A stretch of 64,000 nucleotides of DNA from Anagrus nilaparvatae (Eukaryota > Arthropoda > Insecta > Hymenoptera > Mymaridae). Below, in pieces: positions 34,944 to 45,779 of the stretch. The notes under the pieces are model-generated. The model was given only the letters and a program-made list of their open reading frames with translations. It made no database searches and was not told the origin of the DNA. The stretch covers positions 35,714,501-35,778,500 of the forward strand of contig JAKSXM010000007.1 of assembly GCA_022575985.1 (NCBI GenBank), read 5' to 3'. Made by a program: the position numbers and the translations under genes. Numbering within the stretch: position 1 is the stretch's first letter; each line of letters opens with the position of its first letter.

Positions 34944-36089
34944 CTAAAAGTTTTTTTCACTGGTATTTATTAATTCAGCCTCTACTTCTGCATTATTAAT
35001 AGATTTTATGTGATTATTATTATCGTTATTTACTTTATTTTTAAACCAACACATGGATTCTAAATGAAATCTATTATTCTTACCTATTTTTTCATAGATT
35101 CTACAAGGCTTTTTTTCTTGTGATTTTTCTTTTGACTGGAATGTTCGCTGATTTTCACTTTTTCTCTCAAAAGGCTTTTTCTTTATTAAATGCTCCAAAC
35201 TTCTTATTTCATTGAAAAGATCTTCAGTTGATTGTAAATCATCTCTATTTATTCTATTTGTTACAAAATCTGGTAAATTTACAGCAATTAAATCAATTAA
35301 AGTCCTTTTATCTATTTCTTTATTTACTTCAAGTAACAATTTTTCTTTCTTTAAAGCATAGTCTAATAGTGCATTACCGTTAATATATTTAAAAGAAAAA
35401 GCATATTTTATTGGATTCCAACCTTTGTCTGCATAAGTTTCACAAAAATTATTTTTCCAATCCTCCCATGATGAGTCTATTGTAAATTTTATTAACATGG
35501 AACTATACCAGTCTAAACTTGAACCTTCTAAAAACAGTCTAAGCATTTCTATTTTTTCTTCATTTTTCTCTATACCAAAGCGACTACATTCTTTTTCAAA
35601 TAAATCAATCCATTGATTTACATTAGAATTCTTACTAGTAAATTTTTCTAAAACAAATTTATCTGATAATTTTTTTAGATTTCTTACAGAATTTTCATCC
35701 CTATTTCTAAAACTTCCATTAATTTTCTCTAATATTTTAGCTAATCCATCTTCTGTTATACCTTCTGAATTAGAAGATTTTTCTGCTGTAATTTCTTCTA
35801 AATAATAATCTTTAAACTGTAAGTTTTTATCTTCATCTAAATAAACATCAGATAACTCTTCTGTTAAGGTAATCCATATTCTTCTTGTATGATTTCTTAA
35901 TTTTAATGTGTTTTTTATTTTATTGTAGGCTGGTGTTTGCATTAATTCTTTATGTAAGCTTACTTGTTGGCTCTCTACTGGAATTGCATAAACCTTTCCT
36001 TCACTTGTTGTAATTGAGGTTAAGGCCATAAAGTTTGCTTTTCCATCTGCTGCAGCTTTTACAGTAAATTGAAATTGTAACTTTTCCAT
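34944..36089 (-). CDS. Gag polyprotein of the Ty3/gypsy element (intact frame)
   Basis: 381 codons from ATG 36,089 (MEKLQFQFTVKAAADGKANF) to the stop at 34,944. Gag packages the element RNA into particles. Visible parts are an N-terminal region that includes a possible RNA-contact block (LKLRNHTRRIWITL), and a capsid-like region with KKLSDKFVLEKFTSKNSNVN, WIDLFEKEC and EMLRLFLEGSSLDWY. This last is the usual gypsy Gag capsid arrangement. Near the end is a zinc-knuckle remnant (CRIYEKIGKNNRFHLESMCW). A second cysteine expected after CRI is Tyr here, so the knuckle may be impaired. The downstream protease frame is different, so expression of Pol would need a ribosomal frameshift near 34,950. 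ATG 36,089 is preferred because it is the first true ATG after the LTR. Confidence 0.88.
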   Translation of the reverse strand: MEKLQFQFTVKAAADGKANFMALTSITTSEGKVYAIPVESQQVSLHKELMQTPAYNKIKNTLKLRNHTRRIWITLTEELSDVYLDEDKNLQFKDYYLEEITAEKSSNSEGITEDGLAKILEKINGSFRNRDENSVRNLKKLSDKFVLEKFTSKNSNVNQWIDLFEKECSRFGIEKNEEKIEMLRLFLEGSSLDWYSSMLIKFTIDSSWEDWKNNFCETYADKGWNPIKYAFSFKYINGNALLDYALKKEKLLLEVNKEIDKRTLIDLIAVNLPDFVTNRINRDDLQSTEDLFNEIRSLEHLIKKKPFERKSENQRTFQSKEKSQEKKPCRIYEKIGKNNRFHLESMCWFKNKVNNDNNNHIKSINNAEVEAELINTSEKNF

Positions 36090-36131
36090 TTTTCTCTTTT
36101 TTATTTTGCACAATAAACAGAAATGTCGTTT

Positions 36132-36536
36132 TATAATATGCTTATATTTATTTATTTTAAATCTTTCTTATATTTTTTTTATATTTGGCACTTCAATAAA
36201 CAAAACTGAGTTTCTCTGTAAAATCAAAGTTTTATTATTAATTATTACTATTTTACATAAATTACATTATAGAGTTTACTTAAAATATTATACCTGTAAA
36301 ATCAAAGAAACGACATTTAAGCTTATTTTAATGCCAGTTTCTTTCACAGTTTTATAAAAGTTTTAACAACTAAATTATATTATATTACATCAGTTTTTAC
36401 TTTAAAAAATCTTATTATATTATACATGTGCTTTTTCTATAAAACTACCTTTTTTGACATCGATCAGTTTACTCCCTGTTTTACCATAAAAGCGCGGCAA
36501 TATTTAAATTTAAGAAAGATTATATTATTTCTTACA
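36132..36536 (-). repeat. 5' LTR of the Ty3/gypsy element
   Basis: 405 bp copy of the 3' LTR. Only about 43 bp separate its end from the gag ATG. No TGG-starting primer-binding site is seen immediately after it (the sequence is AAACGACATTTCTGTTTATT). Confidence 0.92.
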
Positions 36537-38400
36537 TATATATCCATATTTAGCATAAACCCACTATATACATACCTAATAAATAAATATTATTAGTTTA
36601 CAGTTATCACTTAAGCATCTAATCATAAACGTAATCTAAGTATATCTTAATATAAATCACTCTAGACTTAATATGTAATCTTTTATTGTGCCCTTGTAGA
36701 AATTTACAAAAGGACCACCCTTGACAACTAAATTAATCTAAATAAATATTTTACAGTCTTTTTTATATATATAATCGCATAAATTAAGTTTGCACAAAGC
36801 TCCCTGTAATTCTTAATCTAAAATAAACGATATTAATAATAATATTAAATTACCAATTTACATATACATGTGTGTGTATATTTTTTATCCTTTTTTTCTT
36901 AACACAAAAATTAATAACAAAAATTTTTAATAATAAATAATAAATAGCTAACAACAACAAAAAATTGAAAGGAAAATTTTGCCAGACAACCAGAGACACG
37001 AATCGCATTTCATAAACGAAAGAGAAATAATTATAGTGATAAAATTTTTATAACCTTTGATCGCATAGAGCCCTTGACGCTGTAATGACATAATATTTTC
37101 ATAATAGCTAATCTTAAAAACAGCACAATTGCACTTTATAAGTTATACTAAGTCGCATGGAGCGAAAGAAAGGATAACCAATTAACCAATTCATTAACAC
37201 ATATACAATTTTTTATTACAATACTACTGCAATATTCATTTTTTTGCCCAACCAAGATCTCTCTTCAACTTTAAATAAACGCAAAATTAAAATGTGCATC
37301 ACTGTATTAATCAATACATAATTTTCATTAACGAGCAAGTTCTTAACTATGAAAATCGCTTGTACTCTAAAAAGGATTAATGGAAATATTATTAATAATA
37401 ATATATATGGATAAATATTGGCAATCCAGAATGTATGAACAAAAAAAAAATGCTTCTGAGAGCTTATAAATCAGACAAGCTGTATAACCGACTAATCTCA
37501 ACACCAATTCACTCTATCCTAGTTTCGTAAAGCCAATATTAAAAGAAAACAGAGTTTTTCTAATCTGGTGCAGTTATTAACTAACTCACCAACGCTATAT
37601 AGCGTTCTTTAATCTGAGACAAGCCACATATTTGCGTATTACTCATCGACACTCAACGTGGGCACAAGAAAATTGCAGGAAAGTTTTTTTTTCTCTATAA
37701 ATAATTAATCAAATTTTCATAAATTTACCTCTCTCTTTCTCTTGCAATTTGTAAGTAACATAAAGTTTTGCAAAAATTTTTCTGAAACAACCTTTTTTGT
37801 CATTCTGGTATCAAGCATACACCTGTGTGTAAAGATTGTAAAAATTACTACATTTAAAGATTTTTTTTTAATTTTTATTGTCCTAACAATTTTATATTTC
37901 TATTTTCCTTGCTCCATTTAATTTTTAATTTTCTTTTTTTTCATGTTTATTTACCCACACAAAAATCTTACTGCACAAATCGGAAACCAGCACGTATTTC
38001 ATAGATAATAACTTCCTTTTAAAAATAATTTACACAAAATTCAACAAAGTTTTAAAAAATTTAAATTCATACTAAAAACAAACGTTAGCAAAAATGCATT
38101 TCTATTTTTTACATAATCGGCAACACTGTAAACTGCTTAGAACACACATATATTATATGTATGTTTAATAGAAACACATGCTTACGTATGTGTGAATTAA
38201 ATCGTTCATATAAAATTTTTTTTTCTTTCATTCATAAACTATTATTATCGCTACCATAAAATTTCAAACTAATAATTATAACGATAACATATTTAGTCTG
38301 GTTATTTAACTTAATTTGAGACAAAGTTTTTTTAATACACACATTTTTTTTTACCATTATCTTTCTTTACTTATTCAAATAAAACTAAGGTTTTTAAACA
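36537..38400. other. AT-rich spacer without recognised genes
   Basis: No reading frame of note, RNA gene or repeat family recognised. Confidence 0.45.
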
Positions 38401-38419
38401 ATAATAAATTCCAAAATGA

Positions 38420-38935
38420 TTAACACCAACGAAAGTATAAACTAAAAATCTCACCGCAACATATACATTTATTTACTATTATAACGACACTATATTATAA
38501 ATGATTAACACCCACTATATTACAAAATGATTAACACCCACTATATCACAAAGTGATTAACACCCACCAAGCTATAAACTAAAATCCCACTGTAACATAT
38601 ACATTTATTTACTATTATACCCATTATATTACAAAACGATTAACACCCACCAAAATATAAACTAAAAATCTTACCGCAACATACACATTTATTTACTATT
38701 ATACCCATTATATTACAAAATGATTAATGCCCACCAAAGTATAAACTAAAAATCTCACCGCAGCATATACATTTATTTACCGACACTATATTATAAATGA
38801 TTAACACCCACTATATTACAAAACGATTAACACGCACTATATTACAAAGTGATTAAAACCCACCAAACTATAAACTAAAAATCTCTCTGTAGCATATACA
38901 TTTATTTAATATTATACCGACACTCAGATACAGTT
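38420..38935. repeat. Tandem repeat with nested units (about 110 bp, with 30-bp subunits)
   Basis: Repeated words are ACATATACATTTATTTACTA, CCACTATATTACAAAATGAT, TAACACCCACCAAAGTATAA and ACTAAAAATCTCACCGCA. The 30-bp subunit ACACCCACTATATTACAAAATGATTA (a variant spelling occurs each time) is itself amplified two or three times inside some units. About five large units. Confidence 0.75.
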
Positions 38936-39079
38936 ACACAAGCACCATATAACCTAAATTCATTGAGAAATAAAATACTATAAACTCCTATATTTCTATA
39001 AATGACTTACAGAAAAATGCATTGATCAATCTAACATAATACATAAATTAAATAACCCTAACCCTTCTGGGCCAAAAAT

Positions 39080-39430
39080 TTTTCTCTTAAACAAAAACCA
39101 AAATACATATTTCTAACCAAAAATTAGGTTTTTATCAGTTTCCCAACATAATAATACATTAATTTAAATGAAATCTAAAATTATTTGACCAAGTTTGACC
39201 GCCTAAGACAAAAAAATTAGACAAAAATCGAAAAATTTACATAAAAATTAAAAATCAAAAATTTATGTAATTTTCCGAATAAAAATAGTTTCCCAACATA
39301 AAAATACATTAATTTAAATTAAATCTAAAATTATTTGACCAAATTTGACCGTCCAAAACCAAAAACCTAGGCAAAAATTGAAAAACCTACATATAATTTA
39401 AAAATCAAAAATTTTACAACATACTAAATT
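39080..39430. repeat. Two direct units of about 160 bp
   Basis: Both units carry TTTCCCAACATAAWAATACA, TTAATTTAAATNAAATCTAA and AATTATTTGACCAARTTTGA, at about 39,140 and 39,288. Non-coding. Confidence 0.7.
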
Positions 39431-39469
39431 TTTAGATTAAAATTATACAAAATCTTGCAAAAATTATTA

Positions 39470-39591
39470 GCTTTAATTCTTTAAATTATATTATTTATAA
39501 AAATTAAAGGATTTTTCCCAATATTTTCAATAAATTACTATTTTATAAATCAAATTAAATAAAAATCATATAAAATTTATCAAATTTAAAT
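39470..39591. repeat. Satellite-like unit left of the PLE
   Basis: The words CCAATATTTTCAATAAATTA, TTTTATAAATCAAATTAAAT and ATAAAATTTATCAA recur at 44,330-44,400 and 45,075-45,150. Together these are the remains of an array of about 115-bp units split by the PLE and the SINE. Confidence 0.65.
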
Positions 39592-39633
39592 CCTTTTATC
39601 GAGTAAATTATGGTGTTATTTGTTTTTTATTAA

Positions 39634-39664
39634 CGTTTCGGTCTCTGGTTGAGACCCTTATCAA
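39634..39664 (-). ncRNA. Hammerhead-ribozyme-like motif in PLE arm (PLE sense)
   Basis: On the minus strand: TTGATAAG, a 6-bp stem GGTCTC/GAGACC closed by a short loop AACC(A), then GAAACG. This matches the layout of a hammerhead core (CUGANGA, stem II, GAAA) with two departures (T for the first C, A for the G of NGA). Hammerhead motifs are established in PLE terminal repeats. Whether this one cleaves is unknown. Confidence 0.45.
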
Positions 39665-40104
39665 AATCTACAAAATTAATAAAAATTTGAATATACATAA
39701 AATTTAACTTTAAATTTATAACTAATGTTGATCTTACTTATAATATAATAATTTTGGACATATAAATTAGGTGTGTGAAACCTAAAGTCGTAAAAAACTT
39801 AAAATCATGATATTCATGATTAAAAAATCTGTAAAAAATATATATACATGAAAATCATTTAACCTAATATGCTTGCAATTTTTTTTTAAATTTCAATATT
39901 ACATACCATAAGTCATTATCATATTACTTAAGTCAATTATAAAAAATCTTAGATAATAAATATATATATATGTTAAAATAGTATCACAGAATGTTTGAAA
40001 AATAAGTTAATCACAATAAATAATTGAATAAAATAATTGCAAAAAGACAACAGTTATTATAACAATGTAAACAATATATTTTAAAAATAATGATAATTTA
40101 AATA

Positions 40105-41048
40105 CTGGAACCTCGATTATCCGGACTAGGTGAGACTAACCCCGATCCGGATGTCTGAAAATCCGGTTAATACGGAAAAATAATAAAATTTGCCCATAAA
40201 ATAAAAAAAATGGTTAGGGTGATTAAAAGTTTATTTTTAGGGATACAAATTTTTTTTCGTTTTAACATGGATCTAAAAAAAAACTTTATTTGAAAAAATT
40301 TGGCAGAAATATAATGTAAATACTACTACTTTTTAAAAACAATTGATTTGTATATTGATCTCAAATTAATTACAACTAACAATAAAACCAAAACACGTAA
40401 GATTTAAAACTATATCCTGCAAAAAAACGTAAAGGTTGAAAAAAAAATTTATATGTAAATTAAATTTTTTTTAGTAAAAATTAAAAAATACTTATCATTT
40501 TCCAAATAAATCATAAAAATAAAAAAAAATAAAATTTTTATACGATTTACTATAAATGTTAATTGTGTTTACTAGTAATGAGAACCGATACAAAAAAAAA
40601 GAAGAATATGTTTCTCAGAATTAAAATATGTAAATATGTTATACATAACGATACATCGTAAAACATTAGGTCATTTTATTGTAAATTTAAAAGAAATTAC
40701 GACTAAAAAAAAAATATTAAAAACAAACAATCAATAAAATGTTTAGGCGAAATTCTTTACTTGTATAAAATAAAAAAATGAATGGAATAATTTTATGATA
40801 GATTTATATCCACTAATAAAATGATAGTTTAGTAAAATTTATAAAAAAATTTATTATTGTATATTAATAACTTTTTTTAAAAAAGGCCGCTAGCGAGGGT
40901 ATAATTTTAGCAATGCTCCTTATTGTTAAAAATAACTTTTACATAAATTGAAGAAAAACAATAAGAATTTTTTTTTTTTTTTTACTAAAATGCCAATCCG
41001 GTTGATCCAGAATCCGTATAATTGAGGTCCGGATAATCGAGGTTCCAG
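40105..41048. mobile_element. Pogo/Tigger-like non-autonomous DNA element (944 bp) in the PLE
   Basis: The terminal inverted repeat starts CTGGAACCTCGATTATCCGG and is mirrored at the right end (GATAATCGAGGTTCCAG). Both ends are flanked by TA (40,103-40,104; 41,049-41,050). Ends of this CTCGATTATCCGG type with TA duplication are typical of the pogo branch of Tc1/mariner. The inside is AT-rich with no transposase frame. Confidence 0.8.
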
Positions 41049-41348
41049 TATGTAAAAAAGGTACTTGTAGCGACATCTATTGGTATTTGATTAAAGATAT
41101 CCCAATGATTTTTAATCAATAAAGAAGTATGACAAGATGACTAGATATTTTGCCATGCTGACGTACAATTATTCTATGTAAACAATATATGCATGTACTT
41201 TTTCATTTTATGAATTACAGATAAATATGGTTTGAATAGGCCTTGTGAATCTTCTTTCAGGTTGATAGGGTTTAATTGTGTGTTGATGTGAAGTACCTCA
41301 GAAATATTACGCTTATGATAAGAAGGTTCTCTGTCTAATATAGAGAAA

Positions 41349-43580
41349 TCACTCCACTAAAAAATTGTGCTTGGTGTCAATGTAGTGTTGTGTGACAACT
41401 ATTTTTTTATCTTCATCCTTTTTTTTGATATTATTGATGTTTTCGTTGTCATTAGGAACTTCTATTGTTGGGATATTCTTATCTTTGTTCATACTTCTAA
41501 GGATTCTTGTACTTTTAGGTGGTTGAATTTTCTCTTTTTCCTCAGATAATTTCATTTCTTTTTTGATGATTCTGTCTATACCAGCCTTATGTTCACCTAT
41601 ACGTACAGCTGCTTCTCTTTTAGTTTGACCGACATAAGATGCATCACATTGTTCACATTCAATTTTATATATGACATTAGTTTTCTCACCCTTAGGTGTT
41701 CTATCTTTGGCTTTGATGACTAGATTGCTATTATTATTTATGATGTTAGGTATTGGTACAATGCCATGTTTTTTAAGCATGCCGCACATACTATTATAAA
41801 AACCTTCTACATGTGGTATGCTCACTTTAGGTTTTTTGATTAAAATTTTTTTGTTTATGGCAAAATGGGAGTCATTATCAATAGCATTGGTAGTCCTATA
41901 TTCTAGTGTTTTAACCCTTTTCTTCATGTAATAATCTACACTCAAAAAAATCGGGCAATTCTGCTTTCCCCCTGGCAATTCTGCTTTTCCCCTTCTCCTT
42001 GATATTTTTGTCTTGTAGTCCCGGAGAGTCAGACTCCTCCGCCGGGCAAAGGTGACTCGTAGCGAAGACATATGCTAACTCGGTAGAGGGGACAGCCGTG
42101 CCGATCGAGTAGGCAGTTACCGCGTTTGAACAAGACAGCTGATACATCTTTTGGGCAAAGCAGAATCCTTCTTTTTTTTTCTGTGTATAAATTTGGTCGG
42201 ATAGTTGTTATTTATTAAAAGCTGTTTAACTATGTCCAGATTTTCAGTGTGGTAACACTGAAAATCTTCAGATTATAAGATGGCCTTATCAACTAGAGAT
42301 CATGCCAATTTTTTCGTGTTTTGTGTGGCCAGAGTTAAAGTTAAGATATCTGCCTGATGAGGAAGGTTTTCTGTACCAGTTGTATGAAAGTTTATTGTTA
42401 TGTCTAATTAATTTAACGTCTAAAAAATTTATGCTATTATCTATTTCTAGTTCTTGAATAAATTGTAGTCTGCTGTGATATGAGTTAAAAGTATTTAGGA
42501 TGTCTTCTGTCTTGTCAGTGGGTATGCAAGTAAGTATATCGTCAACATATCGAACCAAAAATATGGGTTTGAAATGCAATTGACTCAAGCAATGTTCCTC
42601 AAGATCCGCTAATACTAGATCAGCAAATATTGAGGAAACCGCAGAGCCATTAGGGTACCCATTAATTTGCTGATAATATTGGCCATTGAACTGTAGATAA
42701 GTGTGATTATGAAAAAAATCTATTGCATTGTGTAGTTCATTGAGGGGAATATTTGTATGTTTAATTATTGTAGAGTACCTTTTTTCAATGCTATTTTTTA
42801 CCAGATCTAAAGGTACATTTGTGAAGAGGCTAGAGGCATCCAGGCTATTAGTATGTGGTTATCAGGGATGTGTGTGTGAGAAATTTTTTCTATAAAATGT
42901 TTACTATTTTTTATGTATGAATTGGGTCTATTGGTGCTGTTGGTTATTGATGAACTGAAATATTTTGCAAATTTGTGTGTAGGAGTGTTAACAGTTGAAA
43001 GTACAAGTCTAAGTTTGTAACGTCTTATACCCGCCTCATCAGTGTATATCTTGTGGACTTTAGGTAAACCATAAAGTTTTGGTAAGATAGTATCAGTTTA
43101 TGTGAGACTGTACTTATGGTATTCTTTCTGTAAGAAACCGTTTACATTCCATATTGTAAGAGAATCTTTGGTGGCCGTGCGTAGATCTTTTAGTGGATTT
43201 TAATCTAATTTGGTTTAAGTAGATGTGTCATTGAGTACTTCATTCATTTCCTTAAGATAGTCAAAGTTTTGCAATGCAGCGGTCATATTACCCTTATCTG
43301 AATTGGTAAAGGAAATGTCATTATTTTCTTTAAGGAATGACTTGGTTTCTTTCGTATTTTTCAAGAATATTCTATCGATGGCATTAATGTGTTTGCTATT
43401 ATTATTAAGGTAGTGATTGATGTTGGCAATGGTACTATGACGAATGTCATCTTTAGTTTCCTTAGGAAAGTCATAAGTACCTAAGAGATTTTCAATATTC
43501 TTGATGGTCTCAATTGCATTTTTGTTGTTGAGACTTGTTCTTGTTGAAAATTTTTGGCCTAACGAAACAATGTCTACCAC
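41349..43580 (-). pseudogene. PLE reverse transcriptase and GIY-YIG endonuclease, broken copy
   Basis: The N-terminal block (43,580-43,215) reads MVDIVSLGQKFSTR, then ISFTNSDKGNMTAAL, the usual PLE opening. Decayed middle frames follow. The RT palm is degenerate at 42,670-42,620 (NGYPNGSAVSSIFADLVL, where copy 1 has GSPMGS) and intact at 42,588-42,289 (FLVRYVDDILTCIPTDK, NFLDVKLIRHNNKL, WYRKPSSSGRYLNF). The frame then breaks near 42,295. After the inserted MITE it resumes (42,0xx-41,349) as KRVKTLEYRT, VEGFYNSMCGMLKKHG and IYKIECEQCDASYVGQTKRE, then RIGEHKAG. This is a complete-looking GIY-YIG domain with the QTKR that copy 1 has lost. Several frameshifts and the insertion make it inactive. 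Confidence 0.85.
41939..42185. mobile_element. 247-bp TA-flanked MITE inserted in the PLE coding region
   Basis: The left end CACTCAAAAAAATCGGGCAA and the reverse complement of the right end (CACAGAAAAAAAAAGAAGGA) share CACNNAAAAAAA and then ATTCTGCTTTSCCC. Flanking TA lies at 41,937-41,938 and 42,186-42,187. Removing the element and one TA rejoins the PLE frame exactly as FIDYYM, the residues present uninterrupted in copy 1. This proves the insertion and the TA duplication. The inside is GC-rich compared with its host. Confidence 0.88.
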
Positions 43581-44152
43581 ATTTTTGGGAATGTTAGTAT
43601 TTGTTAAATTAATGAACCAAGTATTGTTGATGTTGTTGCTATCATCGATGGTATTACTATGGCTGTTGTCAGAGTTAATAATATTATTTGAAGGTTGATT
43701 GGAAATTATTATTGATTCTAATTTCTTATGATATCTCTGCTTTAATTTTTCATTATAATTTTTTAAATGTGTGTTCTAAATTTTTTTGATGTGTGAAATT
43801 AATTCCACATCAATTTTTTCAAACATTCTGTGATACTATTTTAACATATATATATATTTATTATCTAAGATTTTTTATATTTGACTTAAGTAATATGATA
43901 ATGACTTATGGTATGTAATATTGTAATTTAAAAAAAAATTGCAAGCATATTAGGTTAAATTGTTTTCATGTATATATATTTTTTACAGATTTTTTAATCA
44001 TGAATATCATGATTTTAAGTTTTTTACGACTTTAGGTTTCACACACCTAATTTATATGTCCAAAATTATTATATTGTAAGTAAGATCAACATTAGTTATA
44101 AATTTAAAGTTAAATTTTATGTATATTCAAATTTTTATTAATTTTGTAGATT

Positions 44153-44183
44153 TTGATAAGGGTCTCAACCAGAGACCGAAACG
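44153..44183 (+). ncRNA. Hammerhead-ribozyme-like motif in the opposite PLE arm
   Basis: Identical 31-nt motif on the plus strand in the inverted right arm, in the opposite sense to the PLE coding strand. Same two departures from the hammerhead core as the left copy. Confidence 0.45.
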
Positions 44184-44225
44184 TTAATAAAAAACAAATA
44201 GGACCATAATTTACTCGATAAAAGG

Positions 44226-44383
44226 TCAAAAAACTTATTTCTATTTAATTTCTACTTTCAAGTATCAACTATAATAAATTTTATAAATTTAAACCCTTTA
44301 ATCTATAATAATTGCAAAAATTGAATAATTTTCCCAATATTATCAAGAAATTACCGTTTTATAAATCAAATTAAATAAAAATT
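44226..44383. repeat. Satellite-like units between PLE and SINE
   Basis: About one unit of the 115-bp array, with TTTTATAAATCAAATTAAAT at 44,356. Non-coding. Confidence 0.6.
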
Positions 44384-44399
44384 ATATAAAATTTATCAA

Positions 44400-44563
44400 G
44401 AGAGCGGTGTATGGCTCTGGGGTTAGCGTTTGTGCCTGGCGTCCTAAGGGTCCCGGGTTCAAATCCCGCTGCCGCCAATAATAATTTTAAGTCTTTTTTC
44501 TGAAAAGATTAAACTCTTAAAATTATTTCCATCACGCTCAGGATGTGTTTTACATCATAATGC

Positions 44564-44619
<56 letters not shown>

Positions 44620-45013
44620 CATTATGAGGAAAAACACAGCCGGCTTAACTATACAGAAGGTTTTCAGCAGTTTCCCTTCTGTCTCGGCGAATGCATAGTT
44701 AAGTACCCAAACACCTTGAAGTCGGCTGCTGACGCATCTAGTCCCACATCCAAACACAAACTATCCCGCCCTTATTAATCCTACAGCTCTCCTTCAATTG
44801 CAAAAAGTGCAATCACATCCCTGATTTTGAATAGATAAAAATAATAGTTTCAAGAAAGAATTCGTTGTATATCTGTATATATAGCGGTTCCTTTGAGAAA
44901 TAAATTAAAACAATGCGGTGGTGTGACTGCAGTTGTAATTGTTGGCGACCTCTATCAACAGTTCCCGTATATGGGGCTTTAGTATAGAGGATAAACAAAT
45001 ACAATACAATACA
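44400..45013 (+). mobile_element. Composite tRNA-derived SINE with internal A50 and (ACAAT)n tail
   Basis: It is flanked by a 16-bp target duplication, ATATAAAATTTATCAA (44,384-44,399 and 45,014-45,029). The head is tRNA-like: box A TGGCTCTGGGG at 44,412 and box B GGTTCAAATCC at 44,456-44,466, ending CGCTGCCGCCA. An AT-rich body follows, then a run of 50 A (44,568-44,617), then about 395 bp of unrelated sequence (GCCGGCTTAACTATACAG... to GGCGACCTCTATCAACAG) ending in ACAATACAATACAA. That tail style is shared with insect non-LTR elements, suggesting the 3' part lets a LINE enzyme copy it. The acceptor stem does not pair properly, so this is not a functional tRNA gene. Confidence 0.8.
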
Positions 45014-45029
45014 ATATAAAATTTATCAA

Positions 45030-45150
45030 TTTTAAACTCTTTAACCCATAATAATTGTAAAAATTGAATGATTTTTCCAATATTTTCAATAAACTCTTAT
45101 TTTATAAATCAAATTACATTAAATTGTATAAAATTTATCAATTTTAAACC
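45030..45150. repeat. Satellite-like unit right of the SINE
   Basis: Continues the 115-bp array, with TTTTAAACYCTTT, CCATAATAATTGTAAAAATT and ATAAAATTTATCAATTTTAA at 45,130. Confidence 0.6.
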
Positions 45151-45779
45151 CTTTTTCCATTTAAAACTCATAAAATTTGAAAATTTTAAAAGCTCACCAT
45201 CTATCCCTACTCCAAGTTTCGGGTATATATTGTCTCGGGGGTTTTCAAAACTAATTTATATAGATTGATTTCAGATAACAGCAGCATCAACCAATATGAA
45301 ACAAACTTTTAGAATAAAGATCCAAGGAAAAAACACAGAAACATGTCTTCTTAAAGATTTCAATTTTATAAAATAATTTATTAATATAGAAATTTTATTT
45401 ATTATAAAACTTTTTTATATACTCACTCTAAATTTTTCTAACTAGATTTATAAAATAAATATATATAAATTTTATTATACAACTAATGTTCTAATCATAA
45501 TTATTTTACCTTTTATTATATTCAGTTTTATTATAAAATTATTATTTCCATATCAATTATTTTAAAACATTTCGAATAATATTGTATTTCCTTAAATTAT
45601 CTTAAGTAAAACTTTAAACTTTTCACTATTGTACTTCCTATTATAAGCATATTATATTGTAATTAACCTAAAAATTTTAATATTGTAATTCAACTATTAT
45701 AAGCATATTATTTTTTACTCTAACCATTGTAAACATTATTGTATTGACACAGACAGCAGACGTCACAAAATACCAGAAG

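Larger units (their letters stand above)
31281..36536 (-). mobile_element. Ty3/gypsy LTR retrotransposon, nearly full and young
   Basis: The element is 5.26 kb and reads on the minus strand: 5' LTR 36,536-36,132, gag, protease-RT-RNase H-integrase, polypurine tract GGGGGGAGA (31,694-31,686), 3' LTR 31,685-31,281. The LTRs begin TGTAAGAAATAATATAATC and differ at only about four or five of 405 positions, so insertion was recent on an evolutionary scale. Flanks carry TATATA-type sequence on both sides, so a short TSD is plausible but not provable. There is no env-like frame. Pol is interrupted by one stop and one frameshift. Confidence 0.93.
39592..44225 (-). mobile_element. Penelope-like element, copy 2, with inverted terminal arms
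   Basis: Arms 39,592-40,003 and 43,814-44,225 are near-perfect inverted copies of about 412 bp. Both outer ends read ATCGAGTAAATTATGG inward. Between them, on the minus strand, lies a degenerate PLE reading frame. PLEs are known for partial, tandem or inverted terminal repeats. The element sits inside a satellite-like array and has itself been hit by two DNA elements (40,105-41,048 and 41,939-42,185). Each arm holds a hammerhead-like motif. Confidence 0.85.

Noticed and set aside
44400..44480. A functional tRNA gene
   Set aside because: Box A and box B are present but the acceptor stem does not pair. The segment is the head of a retroposed unit with its own target duplication.
44545..44778. 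Open frame beginning with a long Lys run
   Set aside because: The frame is created by the 50-A tract inside the SINE.
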